Shown here: piece by piece, positions 7,969 to 16,070 of the stretch
How positions within the stretch are numbered: position 1 is the stretch's first letter
Layout: every line of letters begins with the position of its first letter
From: Gammaproteobacteria bacterium
GTDB taxonomy: Bacteria; Pseudomonadota; Gammaproteobacteria; Xanthomonadales; SZUA-36
Direction: 5' to 3'
Assembly: GCA_030428105.1 (NCBI GenBank)
Contig: JAUIBE010000032.1
Coordinates: 1 to 32,828 of the forward strand
DNA: 32,828 bases
Translations under genes and position numbers: made by a program
Notes under the pieces: generated by a model
Database searches by the model: none
Told to the model about the DNA's origin: nothing
What the model saw: only the letters and a program-made list of their open reading frames with translations

Positions 7969-8999
7969 GGTTGTTGCTCCATTCCAAACTGCTTGGATGT
8001 TTCCAGTTGAATCCAGCGCTCCACCAGGGCGATGGCTTCGATGTCCGGCACGCGACGCCCCAGGGGCGGCATCTGTGCGATCGGGTTTCGTGTACGCAGG
8101 CGAAAGGCCAGTGCGCTGTGCGCAGGGTGCCCGGGCAGCACGCGCAGGCTTACGCCGTCCGCCACTTCGTCGGCGGCCACGCCAACCAGTGTTTGCAGGC
8201 TGCGCTGCAATCCAGCTTCAGGGCGGGCGGCTGACTGGAGCAGCACCAGGTCCAGGTCGGCCAGCGAGCCGTTGTCGTTGTGGCATGCCCCGCAGTTGCC
8301 ATGCAGGTAGCCCAGCGCTGCCCGGGTGACCGGTGATGCGGCGGGAATGCGTGGCGGGTTGTCCAGCAATTCCGGCGGGAAGTTGCTGAGCAGGTTCAGT
8401 TCACTGAGCCGGACCAGGTTGGTAGAGGGTTGTGGTGGCGTTTCCGCATGCGGCGCCAACGGGTCGCGGTCCGGGGAGAGTTGCAGCGCGCTCACGCCCA
8501 GCAAAGGGCCGGCGCCACCGTCGTGGCAAGCCAGGCAATCTTCCTGCGAGGGAATCGGGTAACGCCCACCCGGGGCATCGCTGGCCAGGTGGCGGCTGAT
8601 GCCCTCAGCGGGCGCAAGCAGCGCCTCGCTGCCTTCTGCATTCCAAACGTAGGTCAAATAGCGCCACTGTCCGCTTTCCAGGCGCTCGATCATGCGGGTT
8701 TCGATCGGCTGGCTGTAGCCAAATTCTTTCCAGGCCCGGGTTCCAACCGGAAACACCCACCGGTCCGGATCGCTGGCGTCAATTTGCGCGCCTTGTGGAA
8801 TCGAAAGCCAGCGCCGTTTCCTGGCTCCATCTGACCACAGGGGATACTGCGGTGAGATTGCCATGTGGGCCGGGTCAGCTTGCAGCGTTCCGGGCAGGTA
8901 TAACCCGGTATCACCAAGCCTTGTGGCGGGCGCATCCGCGCCGCTGGCTGCGGCAAAGGGCAGCCAGGCAAGTAGCCATGTGAGGAAAACTGTTCTCAT
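7965..8999 (-). CDS. SO2930-like diheme c-type cytochrome
   Basis: It encodes 344 residues from ATG 8999; no strong ribosome site is visible. Residues 1-20 are a signal peptide. The N-terminal half has the family signature YPLWSDGARKRRWLSIPQG and WVFPVGTRAWKEFGY. Two haem sites follow: CLACH (155-159) and CGACH (236-240), with Met310 in QMPPLG as a likely axial ligand. This layout fits the SO2930/HNE_0200 family of diheme cytochromes, whose physiological role is not established. It is exported to the periplasm and forms an operon with the single-haem cytochrome, sharing four bases. It is transcribed divergently from a LysR regulator, which is its most likely controller. Confidence 0.8.
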   Translation of the reverse strand: MRTVFLTWLLAWLPFAAASGADAPATRLGDTGLYLPGTLQADPAHMAISPQYPLWSDGARKRRWLSIPQGAQIDASDPDRWVFPVGTRAWKEFGYSQPIETRMIERLESGQWRYLTYVWNAEGSEALLAPAEGISRHLASDAPGGRYPIPSQEDCLACHDGGAGPLLGVSALQLSPDRDPLAPHAETPPQPSTNLVRLSELNLLSNFPPELLDNPPRIPAASPVTRAALGYLHGNCGACHNDNGSLADLDLVLLQSAARPEAGLQRSLQTLVGVAADEVADGVSLRVLPGHPAHSALAFRLRTRNPIAQMPPLGRRVPDIEAIALVERWIQLETSKQFGMEQQP

Positions 9000-9019
9000 T
9001 ACGTTTGCTTGTGAGGGCT

Positions 9020-9048
9020 ATTGACGCCATCACCGTCTCAGGCGCAAT
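9020..9048. promoter_or_regulatory. Imperfect inverted repeat in cytochrome/LysR divergent region
   Basis: ATTGACGCC (9020-9028) and GGCGCAAT (9041-9048) form an inverted repeat with one base missing, separated by 12 bases. It lies between the divergent starts at 8999 and 9119. LysR-type regulators often bind dyads in such places, but this one is not an exact T-N11-A site, so the call is tentative. Confidence 0.25.
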
Positions 9049-9118
9049 GTATTCCCCCAAGGGCCCGCAAAAAACAGGGCCGGGCCGAATTGATTGTTTG
9101 GTTTTGCGGAATAATCCG

Positions 9119-10063
9119 ATGGACCAGCTTCACTGCATGCAGGTCTTTGTCAGGGTGGTCGAGCACGGTGCGTTCGTGCGCGCTGCCGATGATCTTGGTC
9201 TCTCACCCGCCTCGGTCACCGCGGCTGTGTCGCAACTCGAGAAGCGCCTGGGCATTCGCTTGCTAAACCGCACCACCCGGCGCCTGAGCCTTACCGAGGA
9301 AGGCGGTGCGTATTACCAGGACTGTGTTCGCATCCTGGGGCAGATTGCAGAGGCCGAAGACAACCTTACCGGTATGCAGCGACTGCCCAAGGGCCGCCTG
9401 CGCGTTTCCATTGCCCAGTCATTTGAGGCCATGGCGTTCTTTCCCCTGTTGCACGAATTCATGACCCTGCACCCGGATCTCAGCGTGGACGTTATCGTCA
9501 CCGATCGCGCGGTGAACCTGGTTGAAGAGGGGATTGATTGCGCCCTGCGCGGTTCTGATATTCCCGCTGATGCGCCGCTGGTTGCGCGCAAGGTGATGAA
9601 GGCGCGCTGGTTAACCTGCGCTGCGCCCGGCTACCTGGAAACGTACGGCACGCCGCAGAGCATTGACGCGCTGGATGATCACAACTGTATTCGCTTTGTG
9701 TCGCCCTCAAGCGGACGTGGGCGGGAGTGGTATTTCTACCGTGACCGGGCGGTGGTGAATCACCAGCCCAACGGCAGCCTTTGCGTCAACTCGCTGGACG
9801 CCGCGGCCAGCGCTGCGGCGGCCGGGATCGGGCTGGCGCAGGTGCCCGATGTGCTGGTCTGCAAGCAGGTGATGGAAAATCGTCTGGTGCCGGTGCTCAC
9901 GCAGTTTATCGCCCTGGCCCAGCCGGTGGTCCTGGTGTATCCGCAAAACCGCTACTTGCCGGCGCGGGTGCGCGCATTCGCCGAATTTATCGAAAACGCC
10001 TACCCCGCCGAGGGGTGGTGGATGCGAATTGAGCCGGGGGTCGGCAGCAAGGGCGCGCTCTAG
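9119..10063 (+). CDS. LysR-type transcriptional regulator
   Basis: It encodes 314 residues. The N-terminal winged helix (about 1-60) reads MDQLHCMQVFVRVVEHGAF, then ASVTAAVSQLEKRLGIRLLN and RTTRRLSLTEEG, typical of the LysR/CrgA-like group. A substrate-binding domain of two Rossmann-like halves follows (about 90-300). ATG 9119 is preferred over an in-frame start at 9005, because LysR proteins begin at the MDQL-type sequence and the extra 38 residues match nothing. The inducer is unknown. It diverges from the cytochrome operon, which is the usual arrangement of a LysR gene and its target. Its stop overlaps in CTAG with the stop of the amidohydrolase remnant on the other strand. Confidence 0.9.
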   Translation: MDQLHCMQVFVRVVEHGAFVRAADDLGLSPASVTAAVSQLEKRLGIRLLNRTTRRLSLTEEGGAYYQDCVRILGQIAEAEDNLTGMQRLPKGRLRVSIAQSFEAMAFFPLLHEFMTLHPDLSVDVIVTDRAVNLVEEGIDCALRGSDIPADAPLVARKVMKARWLTCAAPGYLETYGTPQSIDALDDHNCIRFVSPSSGRGREWYFYRDRAVVNHQPNGSLCVNSLDAAASAAAAGIGLAQVPDVLVCKQVMENRLVPVLTQFIALAQPVVLVYPQNRYLPARVRAFAEFIENAYPAEGWWMRIEPGVGSKGAL

Positions 10064-10238
10064 CGTGGATCAAACCGGTAAATCTGCCCCTCTTCCATTA
10101 CGAACCGTACGCGCTCCAGCACCGTGATGTCTTCCAGGGGGGTGCCGGGATCCGCCACCACGTCCGCCCACTTGCCCGGTTCCAGCGAACCGGCGCGGTC
10201 GGCAACGCCGAACAGTTCGGTCGCAGGTTCGTTGAGAT
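10060..10238 (-). pseudogene. 3' remnant of an amidohydrolase gene
   Basis: About 59 codons encode the C-terminal end of an imidazolonepropionase-like amidohydrolase: ATELFGVADRAGSLEPGKWA, then DVVADPGTPLEDITVLERV and a final strand. In intact enzymes this follows a TIM-barrel of some 350 residues carrying the metal ligands. None of that is present here. Upstream, in another frame, is the end of the N-acetyltransferase gene, whose stop is at 10248. An in-frame ATG at 10296 lies inside that gene and is not credible as a start. The tail frame is open and the wording well conserved, so the deletion may be recent. It is not expected to be functional. Confidence 0.72.
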
Positions 10239-10247
10239 CGCCCTGGC

Positions 10248-11063
10248 TCAGGATTGGGCGACAAACACCTCGTGCTGTTCGCAGATTCGTCCCCACAGGC
10301 TGGCCACCTGCGGTGCATCCACCTTGAGTTCATCTTTAAGCACTGCAAGCAGTTCGTCGGCTGAATCCAGCAGCCGTTCGGATACTCCTTCATCCGTGGT
10401 TTCTCGCAGCACCCGGCCACGCAGTGAAAGGTGGGCATCCGGGCGGCGCAGTTCGCACACCAGCCTCTTAACGAAGCTCGAGTCCTCGTCCGTCTGAAGG
10501 TAGTGGCAGCGTTCCGCCATGCCACGCTCATCGGCGGGGGCATCTTTGAAATCAAAGGTGATTTCGCCCTTTCCCAGGTTCTCCCAGAATTGCCAATGGC
10601 CGTCGTCCAGTCTTCGCAGCCCCACGTCAAAGGGTGAATGATGGGCGCTGCTTTCCTTCAGCGGCAATGGATGAAGCAGGCTGCCACCGAAGCCGGCGTC
10701 AACCAGCCAGGGGGTATCCTCGCCAGGAAGCCTGGCAATGAGGGTGAGGTGGTTGGCATGAGCGTTGGCGCCAACCGACTGGCGCATCACCGATGCCGAG
10801 ATACGCCGCACTTCAAAGCCCATTTCCGCAAGGGCCCAGCCCAGCACGCCATTGTGCTCGTAGCACCAGCCGCCGCGTTTGCGGTGGACGATCTTTTCGA
10901 AGGCCGCCTCCACGTCCGTTGTGAGCGGCACGCCCATCTGGATGTCGATGTTCTCAAACGGCACGTTGTGATTTTGGGCGCGCATCAGCCCATCCAGCGT
11001 CTCAAGCGTTGGCCGCGTGTCGCCCACCCAGTGAATTCGCTGCAAGTAGTCCCTTAGTTGCAT
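10248..11063 (-). CDS. Arylamine N-acetyltransferase
   Basis: It encodes 271 residues, the normal length for the family. It should move an acetyl group from acetyl-CoA to arylamines or hydrazines in the cytoplasm through a cysteine intermediate. The catalytic triad is present: Cys67 in RGGWCYEHN, His105 in NHLTL and Asp122 in VDAGFGG. The N-terminal helical part (LRDYLQRI, VPFENIDI) is also typical. The physiological substrate is unknown. The gene ends only about 10 bases before the amidohydrolase remnant starts to match, so a deletion joined these two. Its own C-terminus looks complete. It lies 80 bases downstream of the DUF2254 gene on the same strand. Confidence 0.93.
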   Translation of the reverse strand: MQLRDYLQRIHWVGDTRPTLETLDGLMRAQNHNVPFENIDIQMGVPLTTDVEAAFEKIVHRKRGGWCYEHNGVLGWALAEMGFEVRRISASVMRQSVGANAHANHLTLIARLPGEDTPWLVDAGFGGSLLHPLPLKESSAHHSPFDVGLRRLDDGHWQFWENLGKGEITFDFKDAPADERGMAERCHYLQTDEDSSFVKRLVCELRRPDAHLSLRGRVLRETTDEGVSERLLDSADELLAVLKDELKVDAPQVASLWGRICEQHEVFVAQS

Positions 11064-11143
11064 GCATGTGATTATGCACCACTGCCCGGTGGATCAGTAA
11101 CTTGGCTGGGCTACATGTTCAATCACGGTATCCAAAAGTTGGA

Positions 11144-12403
11144 CTAATCGTGGTAAACAATCTCCAGCCGTTCAATATCGTCGGCCAGTTCCATCGCCAG
11201 CCTCGCACGCTCGAGCGCCAGCTTGCTGTGGCGCCTGGCGGCTGCTTCCAAGGCTTCGTCACCTGATGAGGCCAGCGCCTTGAGGGCCTTTTGCAGACGA
11301 ACGGCCACCTCGATGCTGGCGGCGCCGTCGCGGGCAATGCCGGTGAAGGCGTCATCGAACAGGTCGTCGATGGCGATCGGCGGCACGTTCACCCGGTTGA
11401 ACTCGCACTCCTCGTCTTCCTCGGGCTCTTCACTCCAGTTGGCGAACAACCGCACCAGGGTGCCGATGATGTCGATGGCGGTGCCCGGATCGTTCACTGC
11501 CGGCGAAAGCGCGCGGCTGGCAATTTCCGCCAGCACAATGACGCCGAAACGCGGGTCATCATCGAACAGGCGGTCGTCGCCCACCACGAAAGCCTCGCGA
11601 ATGCATTTTTCCAGCTCATCATCGAGTGCGCCGTCCTTGCTGTGCACCCAGGCCAGCGGCTGATCCGGCGAGACAAACGCGCCGGGCAGGGCGCGTACCG
11701 TGATCTCGCATTCGTACTGTTCGGCCTGTTTCTGCAGTTGGTCCATCTCGATGCGCTGCACGTAGCCGATGTAGTCGCCCAGCACGGCGTTGCCTTCTTC
11801 AGACTGGTCTTTGTTTTCTGCGGCAACGAACGGGACGCCACCCAGGCAGGGGCGTTTTTTGCGCCGCTCCATGGCCTCGCGGGCTGCGGTCTCAACCTTG
11901 TCGATCGTGGCTCCCAACCGGCCAAGGCGGGCAATGCGGTCGGTCCAGTGCACGAAGGTGAGAATGACCGCAGCGAATACGGCCAGGGTGAAGACGAACA
12001 GTGCGAAGCGGCCGGCGGGCCCGTAGAAGCCGTTGAGCAGGGAAATCAGGGCGACGATGGAATAGATGAATGCGCCGATAAACGTGGAAAGCGCATTCTG
12101 CGACACATCGTCTGCGATGATCAGCGGAAAGGTGCGTGGCGTGGCGGTGCTGCTGGCGGCCTGGTAGGCGGACACCATCGAGGCCACAGCAAAAGTGGCG
12201 ATGACCAGCATGCTGGAGGAGATTACCTTCAGCAGGGTCTCGACAGTTCCCTCGGAAACCTCCGGCGCAATCTCGATAAACGGGATGTGGTCGGCCGACT
12301 TGGCCAGGAATGCACCTACCACCGAAAGTACGGCGATAAACAGGGGCTTTACCCACAGCTTCTCACGAATGCGCTTCAGGCGGAATTCCAGGCGGTCGAG
12401 CAT
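11144..12403 (-). CDS. DUF2254 family membrane protein
   Basis: It encodes 419 residues from ATG 12403, preceded by GGGAG at good distance. Four transmembrane segments are visible at about 19-35, 55-80, 105-125 and 132-152. A large soluble domain follows, including VAHGVVAF-type family features in diverged form such as GDYIGYVQRIEMDQL, RALSPAVNDPGTAIDIIG and DLFDDAFTGIARDGA. The ALSPAVNDPGTA stretch is a strong marker of DUF2254, an inner-membrane family with no known function. An acidic loop (EEPEEDEECEF) splits the soluble part. It faces away from the peptidase gene at 12554, with 150 bases between them. Confidence 0.85.
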   Translation of the reverse strand: MLDRLEFRLKRIREKLWVKPLFIAVLSVVGAFLAKSADHIPFIEIAPEVSEGTVETLLKVISSSMLVIATFAVASMVSAYQAASSTATPRTFPLIIADDVSQNALSTFIGAFIYSIVALISLLNGFYGPAGRFALFVFTLAVFAAVILTFVHWTDRIARLGRLGATIDKVETAAREAMERRKKRPCLGGVPFVAAENKDQSEEGNAVLGDYIGYVQRIEMDQLQKQAEQYECEITVRALPGAFVSPDQPLAWVHSKDGALDDELEKCIREAFVVGDDRLFDDDPRFGVIVLAEIASRALSPAVNDPGTAIDIIGTLVRLFANWSEEPEEDEECEFNRVNVPPIAIDDLFDDAFTGIARDGAASIEVAVRLQKALKALASSGDEALEAAARRHSKLALERARLAMELADDIERLEIVYHD

Positions 12404-12498
12404 GGGGTTCTCCCGGTTGCAGTGGTCAGATCATGACACAACCGCTGTGGCGCGGCTGCGCAACTGTCGCCTGCGTGCCCCTGCAGTGCCAGGTGCAC

Positions 12499-12504
12499 TA
12501 TAAT
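12499..12504 (+). promoter_or_regulatory. Candidate -10 box upstream of the M28 peptidase gene
   Basis: A perfect TATAAT lies 49 bases before ATG 12554. No acceptable -35 hexamer is seen 16-18 bases upstream, so either the promoter is weak or it needs an activator. Confidence 0.3.
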
Positions 12505-12553
12505 TTTGCCCCTGCCCGATACCCAGAAATCACCCCGGAGTGCTTCGATCCCG

Positions 12554-15460
12554 ATGCCTTACCTGACCTCGTTATTGCTGCTGCTTGGCAGCCTGTTGCC
12601 GCTGGCCACTGTTTCTGCCAACGATGAAGAAAGCCGGTTCCTGGAAGGAACCCGCCAGCTCACTTTTGAAGGCCGCCGGGCCGGTGAAGGCTATTACTCC
12701 GCGGACGGTGCGCAGCTCATCTTCCAGTCCGAGCGTGACCCGCAAAATCCGTTCTACCAGATCTTCCTGATGGACCTGGAAACCGGTGACGTGGAGCAGA
12801 TGTCGCCGGGGCATGGTAAAACGACCTGCGCCTGGATTCACCCCGAGGGTGACCGGGTGTTGTACGCATCCACCCACGATGACCCGCGGGCGCGGGACAA
12901 GATGCGCGAGGAGATCGAGTTCCGCGAATCTGGCCAGCAGCGGCGTTATTCCTGGGACTACGACGAGCATTTCGAAGTGTATGCCCACGATCTTGATACC
13001 GGCGCGCGCACCAACCTGACCAACGCGCTGGGTTATGACGCCGAGGGTTCCTACTCGCCCGATGGCCAGCTGATTGCCTTTGCTTCCAACCGGCGCGCCT
13101 ATAACGGCGAAATGAGTGCTGAAGAGGCAAAAATTTTCGAGCACGACCCCTCGTACATGATGGACCTCTACCTGATGAATGCCGATGGCAGCGATGTTCG
13201 GCGTCTTACCGATTCACCGGGCTATGACGGCGGGCCATTCTTCAGCCCCGATGGGTCACAGATCACCTGGCGGCGGTTCTCGGAAGATGGCGCCACCGCC
13301 GAAATCTTCACCATGGACCTGGCCACAGGCGAGGAGCGCCAGCTCACCAACAGCGGCTACATGTCGTGGGCGCCTTATTTTCACCCCAGTGGCGACTACC
13401 TGATATTTGCGTCCAACGAGCAGGGTTTTGCCAACTTCGAGCTGTACCTGGTGGATGCGGCGGGCGCCAATAAGCCGGTCCGGGTGACCTTCACCGACGG
13501 GTTTGACGGCCTGCCGGTGTTTTCTCCAGATGGCCAGCACCTGGCGTGGACTTCCAATCGCACTGCCGAGAACCAGAGCCAGATTTTCCTGGCCAAGTGG
13601 AACGATGCGGCTGCACGCGAGGCTTTGGGCCTGGACGGCAATGCGGCCAACGCACCCGTGGCTGTAAACCTGGAGCAGACCGAGGGAGCGATCACTGCAG
13701 AGGATGCAGAGGCCCACCTCTTGCGGCTCACCGCCGAAGACATGGAAGGGCGACTGACCGGCACCCCGGGAGCTCGCCTTGCCACCGACTACGTGGCGGG
13801 TGTGTTTGCGGCGCTGGGCCTGGCGCCTGGCGGGGATGACGGTAGCTACTTCCAGTCTTTCCCGTTTACCGCCGGCGCCACGCTGGGAGCATCCAACAAG
13901 CTCTCAGTTCACGGTGCCGAACTGCAGCGGCCGCTTAAGCTAAACGAGGATTGGCGGCCATTGGCCCTGTCCATGCACGGTGAAGTTGCGCCCGCGGACA
14001 TCGTGTTTGCCGGCTACGGCATCGTTGCGCCGGAGGCCGAGGGGCAGCCGGCCTATGATTCCTACGGCGATCTGGACGTGGAAGGCAAATGGGTGATGAT
14101 GCTGCGCTTTCAACCCGAGGATGTGACCCCAGAGCGCCGCAGGCACCTGCTGCGTTATGCCCAGCTCGAGTTCAAGGCATCGTGGGCGCGTCGCAAGGGA
14201 GCGCTGGGCATGATCGTGGTTACCGGCCCCACCGCAGCTGCCAAGAGTGAGCTAGTGGACCTGCAGGTGGGCCCCACCACCCAAACCACCTCATTGGCCG
14301 CTGTTTCCGTTAGCAACCAGGTGGGCGCGTCCATTCTGTCGGCCGCCGGATTTGATCTTGAAGCGGTACAGAAAAGCCTGGATGACGGTGAAACCGTCGA
14401 ACAGTTTGCCTTGCCTGGCGTTTCACTATCGGCCAACCTGGAGATCAGCCGCGAAACGCGCCAGGGGCGCAACGTTATCGGCGTGCTGGCAGCCAGGCCA
14501 GCATCGACCCTTGCGCCGGTGGTGCTGGGTGCGCACGTGGATCACCTGGGCCGTGGCGAATCCGGCGGCTCGCTGGCGCGCGGTGAAGAAGAAGGCCAGG
14601 TTCACCCCGGCGCCGACGACAACGCGTCCGGCGTTGCCGGCATGTTGGAGGCGGCTCAATACCTGGCGGACCTCGCGGCCAACGGCAAGCTCGACGCCAG
14701 GCGCGACATCTGGTTCGTGGCCTGGTCGGGCGAGGAGCTTGGCACCCTGGGTTCCAGCTATTTCGTCGAGCAGTTCATCAATCCGCACGAGCAACAGCGC
14801 GTCTTCGATGCCTACCTGAACATGGATATGATCGGCCGCTTGCAGGACAAGCTTTATCTGCAGGGCACCGGCTCCAGCACCATTTGGGACCGCGAAATCG
14901 AGCGCCGCAACGCTCCGGTGGGGCTCTCCGTCACAACCAGTTCCGACCCTTACCTTCCAACCGATTCCACGCCGTTCTACATGAATGGCATCCCCGTGCT
15001 TGCCGCCTTTACCGGGGTGCACGAGGAATACTCCACGCCGCGAGATGTGCCAGGCTTGATCAATTTCCAGGGCATTCGCGATGTAACCCGTCTGATGGCC
15101 GGTATTACGCGTTCCCTGGCGCGCTCACAGGAATCACCGGACTACGTGGAAGTCAGCCGCGAGGCCCAGGGTGGTGGCCGCGCCATGATGCGCGTCTACC
15201 TGGGCACCATTCCGGCCTATGGCGAAGAAGAAGGCATCGTCGGCGTGCGCTTGCAGGGTGCGGTGAAGGATTCCCCCGCAGAGCTGGCCGGCATCCAGCC
15301 CGGCGACATCCTGGTTGAACTGGGCGGAATGCAGATTGAAACCATCTACGATTTCGTCACTGCGCTCGGTGGCCTCAAGGCCGACCAGGAGACCGGTATG
15401 GCGGTGGAGCGTGAAGGTGAACGGGTGGAAATGACGGTGGTGCCGGGTTCTCGCGAATAG
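12554..15460 (+). CDS. TolB-propeller / M28 zinc aminopeptidase / PDZ fusion protein
   Basis: It encodes 968 residues from ATG 12554; an in-frame ATG at 12506 would bury the signal peptide (residues 1-22). Residues about 30-350 carry PD40/TolB-like propeller repeats (YYSADGAQLIF, SYSPDGQLIAFASN, FFSPDGSQITW, VFSPDGQHLAW). A PA-like insert lies around 460-620. The M28 peptidase domain (about 640-850) has all five metal ligands and the general base: His661, Asp688, Glu727/Glu728 in SGEELG, Asp758 in NMDMIG and His823. A C-terminal PDZ domain (about 885-965) contains DSPAELAGIQPGDILVELGG. It should be an exported zinc aminopeptidase working in the periplasm or outside the cell, with the propeller and PDZ domain guiding substrates. 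It converges with the SYLF gene, four bases from its stop. Confidence 0.88.
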   Translation: MPYLTSLLLLLGSLLPLATVSANDEESRFLEGTRQLTFEGRRAGEGYYSADGAQLIFQSERDPQNPFYQIFLMDLETGDVEQMSPGHGKTTCAWIHPEGDRVLYASTHDDPRARDKMREEIEFRESGQQRRYSWDYDEHFEVYAHDLDTGARTNLTNALGYDAEGSYSPDGQLIAFASNRRAYNGEMSAEEAKIFEHDPSYMMDLYLMNADGSDVRRLTDSPGYDGGPFFSPDGSQITWRRFSEDGATAEIFTMDLATGEERQLTNSGYMSWAPYFHPSGDYLIFASNEQGFANFELYLVDAAGANKPVRVTFTDGFDGLPVFSPDGQHLAWTSNRTAENQSQIFLAKWNDAAAREALGLDGNAANAPVAVNLEQTEGAITAEDAEAHLLRLTAEDMEGRLTGTPGARLATDYVAGVFAALGLAPGGDDGSYFQSFPFTAGATLGASNKLSVHGAELQRPLKLNEDWRPLALSMHGEVAPADIVFAGYGIVAPEAEGQPAYDSYGDLDVEGKWVMMLRFQPEDVTPERRRHLLRYAQLEFKASWARRKGALGMIVVTGPTAAAKSELVDLQVGPTTQTTSLAAVSVSNQVGASILSAAGFDLEAVQKSLDDGETVEQFALPGVSLSANLEISRETRQGRNVIGVLAARPASTLAPVVLGAHVDHLGRGESGGSLARGEEEGQVHPGADDNASGVAGMLEAAQYLADLAANGKLDARRDIWFVAWSGEELGTLGSSYFVEQFINPHEQQRVFDAYLNMDMIGRLQDKLYLQGTGSSTIWDREIERRNAPVGLSVTTSSDPYLPTDSTPFYMNGIPVLAAFTGVHEEYSTPRDVPGLINFQGIRDVTRLMAGITRSLARSQESPDYVEVSREAQGGGRAMMRVYLGTIPAYGEEEGIVGVRLQGAVKDSPAELAGIQPGDILVELGGMQIETIYDFVTALGGLKADQETGMAVEREGERVEMTVVPGSRE

Positions 15461-15464
15461 GCGG

Positions 15465-16037
15465 TTAGTTGAGATCCTTGTCAATCAGGTACTTGGTGCC
15501 CTGAAGGGTGGCCTGCAAGGCAAGCCCGGTCTCGGTGAACTGGTAGAGCTTTACGCCGGGCGCAATCTGGATGGCGTAGTCAACCGAATCTCCCTTGTCG
15601 CCCGACACCGCTGCCGCATCGGATTGGGCGGTGGCCTGCCAACCCTGCTCCACGAATTGTTTCATGGCGGCCTCGGTTGCGAACACGAACACCGCGCGGA
15701 AGTCCTTCACCCCGTAGCCAACGCCAACGCCTGCCGAGTACATCTTCATGTAGGTGTCTTTGCCCGACTTGTTGTCGTGCGCCACCCCGTAGCCATTGCC
15801 GGTTGAGAGCACCAGCAGGTTGATGCCAACGTTGCTGAACACGGCATAACCGGCGGCGTTGGCAATCTGTTCGCGGGCCGACGGTGCGTCCTCGTAAAGG
15901 GTTTCCAGCACCTGGCTGCGCATGTCCTGGATGTCCTTTTGCACCTCTTCCGTGGTTCGCTTGTCGCGGAACGGCCCAAAGCCGGTGGCGACCACGAAGG
16001 CCAGGGTCACGGCGAGAATGCGGGAAGTGCGGGTCAT
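15465..16037 (-). CDS. SYLF/Ysc84-like lipid-binding domain protein
   Basis: It encodes 190 residues from ATG 16037, with AGGTGG eight bases upstream; GTG codons at 16049 and 16046 are in frame but less likely. A signal peptide (RILAVTLAFVVATGFG) is followed by the SYLF fold: AGYAVFSNVGINLLVLSTG, GYGVAHD, YMKMYSAGVGVGYGVKDF and RAVFVFATEAAMKQF. SYLF domains of eukaryotes and bacteria bind phosphoinositides or other lipids; the bacterial role is unclear. Export suggests work at a membrane face in the periplasm. It starts 33 bases after the stop of the TIR-TPR gene on the same strand and may share its transcript. Confidence 0.83.
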   Translation of the reverse strand: MTRTSRILAVTLAFVVATGFGPFRDKRTTEEVQKDIQDMRSQVLETLYEDAPSAREQIANAAGYAVFSNVGINLLVLSTGNGYGVAHDNKSGKDTYMKMYSAGVGVGYGVKDFRAVFVFATEAAMKQFVEQGWQATAQSDAAAVSGDKGDSVDYAIQIAPGVKLYQFTETGLALQATLQGTKYLIDKDLN

Positions 16038-16070
16038 GGCGTTCACCACCTGGGGTTTGATTTGCTGATT

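Noticed and set aside
10060-10296. A complete 78-residue gene starting at 10296
   Set aside because: The start lies inside the acetyltransferase gene, and only the part from about 10238 matches a family, as the tail of a larger enzyme.
11291-12436. A 381-codon plus-strand frame opposite the DUF2254 gene
   Set aside because: It has no recognisable domain, and the minus strand encodes a clear membrane protein. High-GC genes often leave long open antisense frames.
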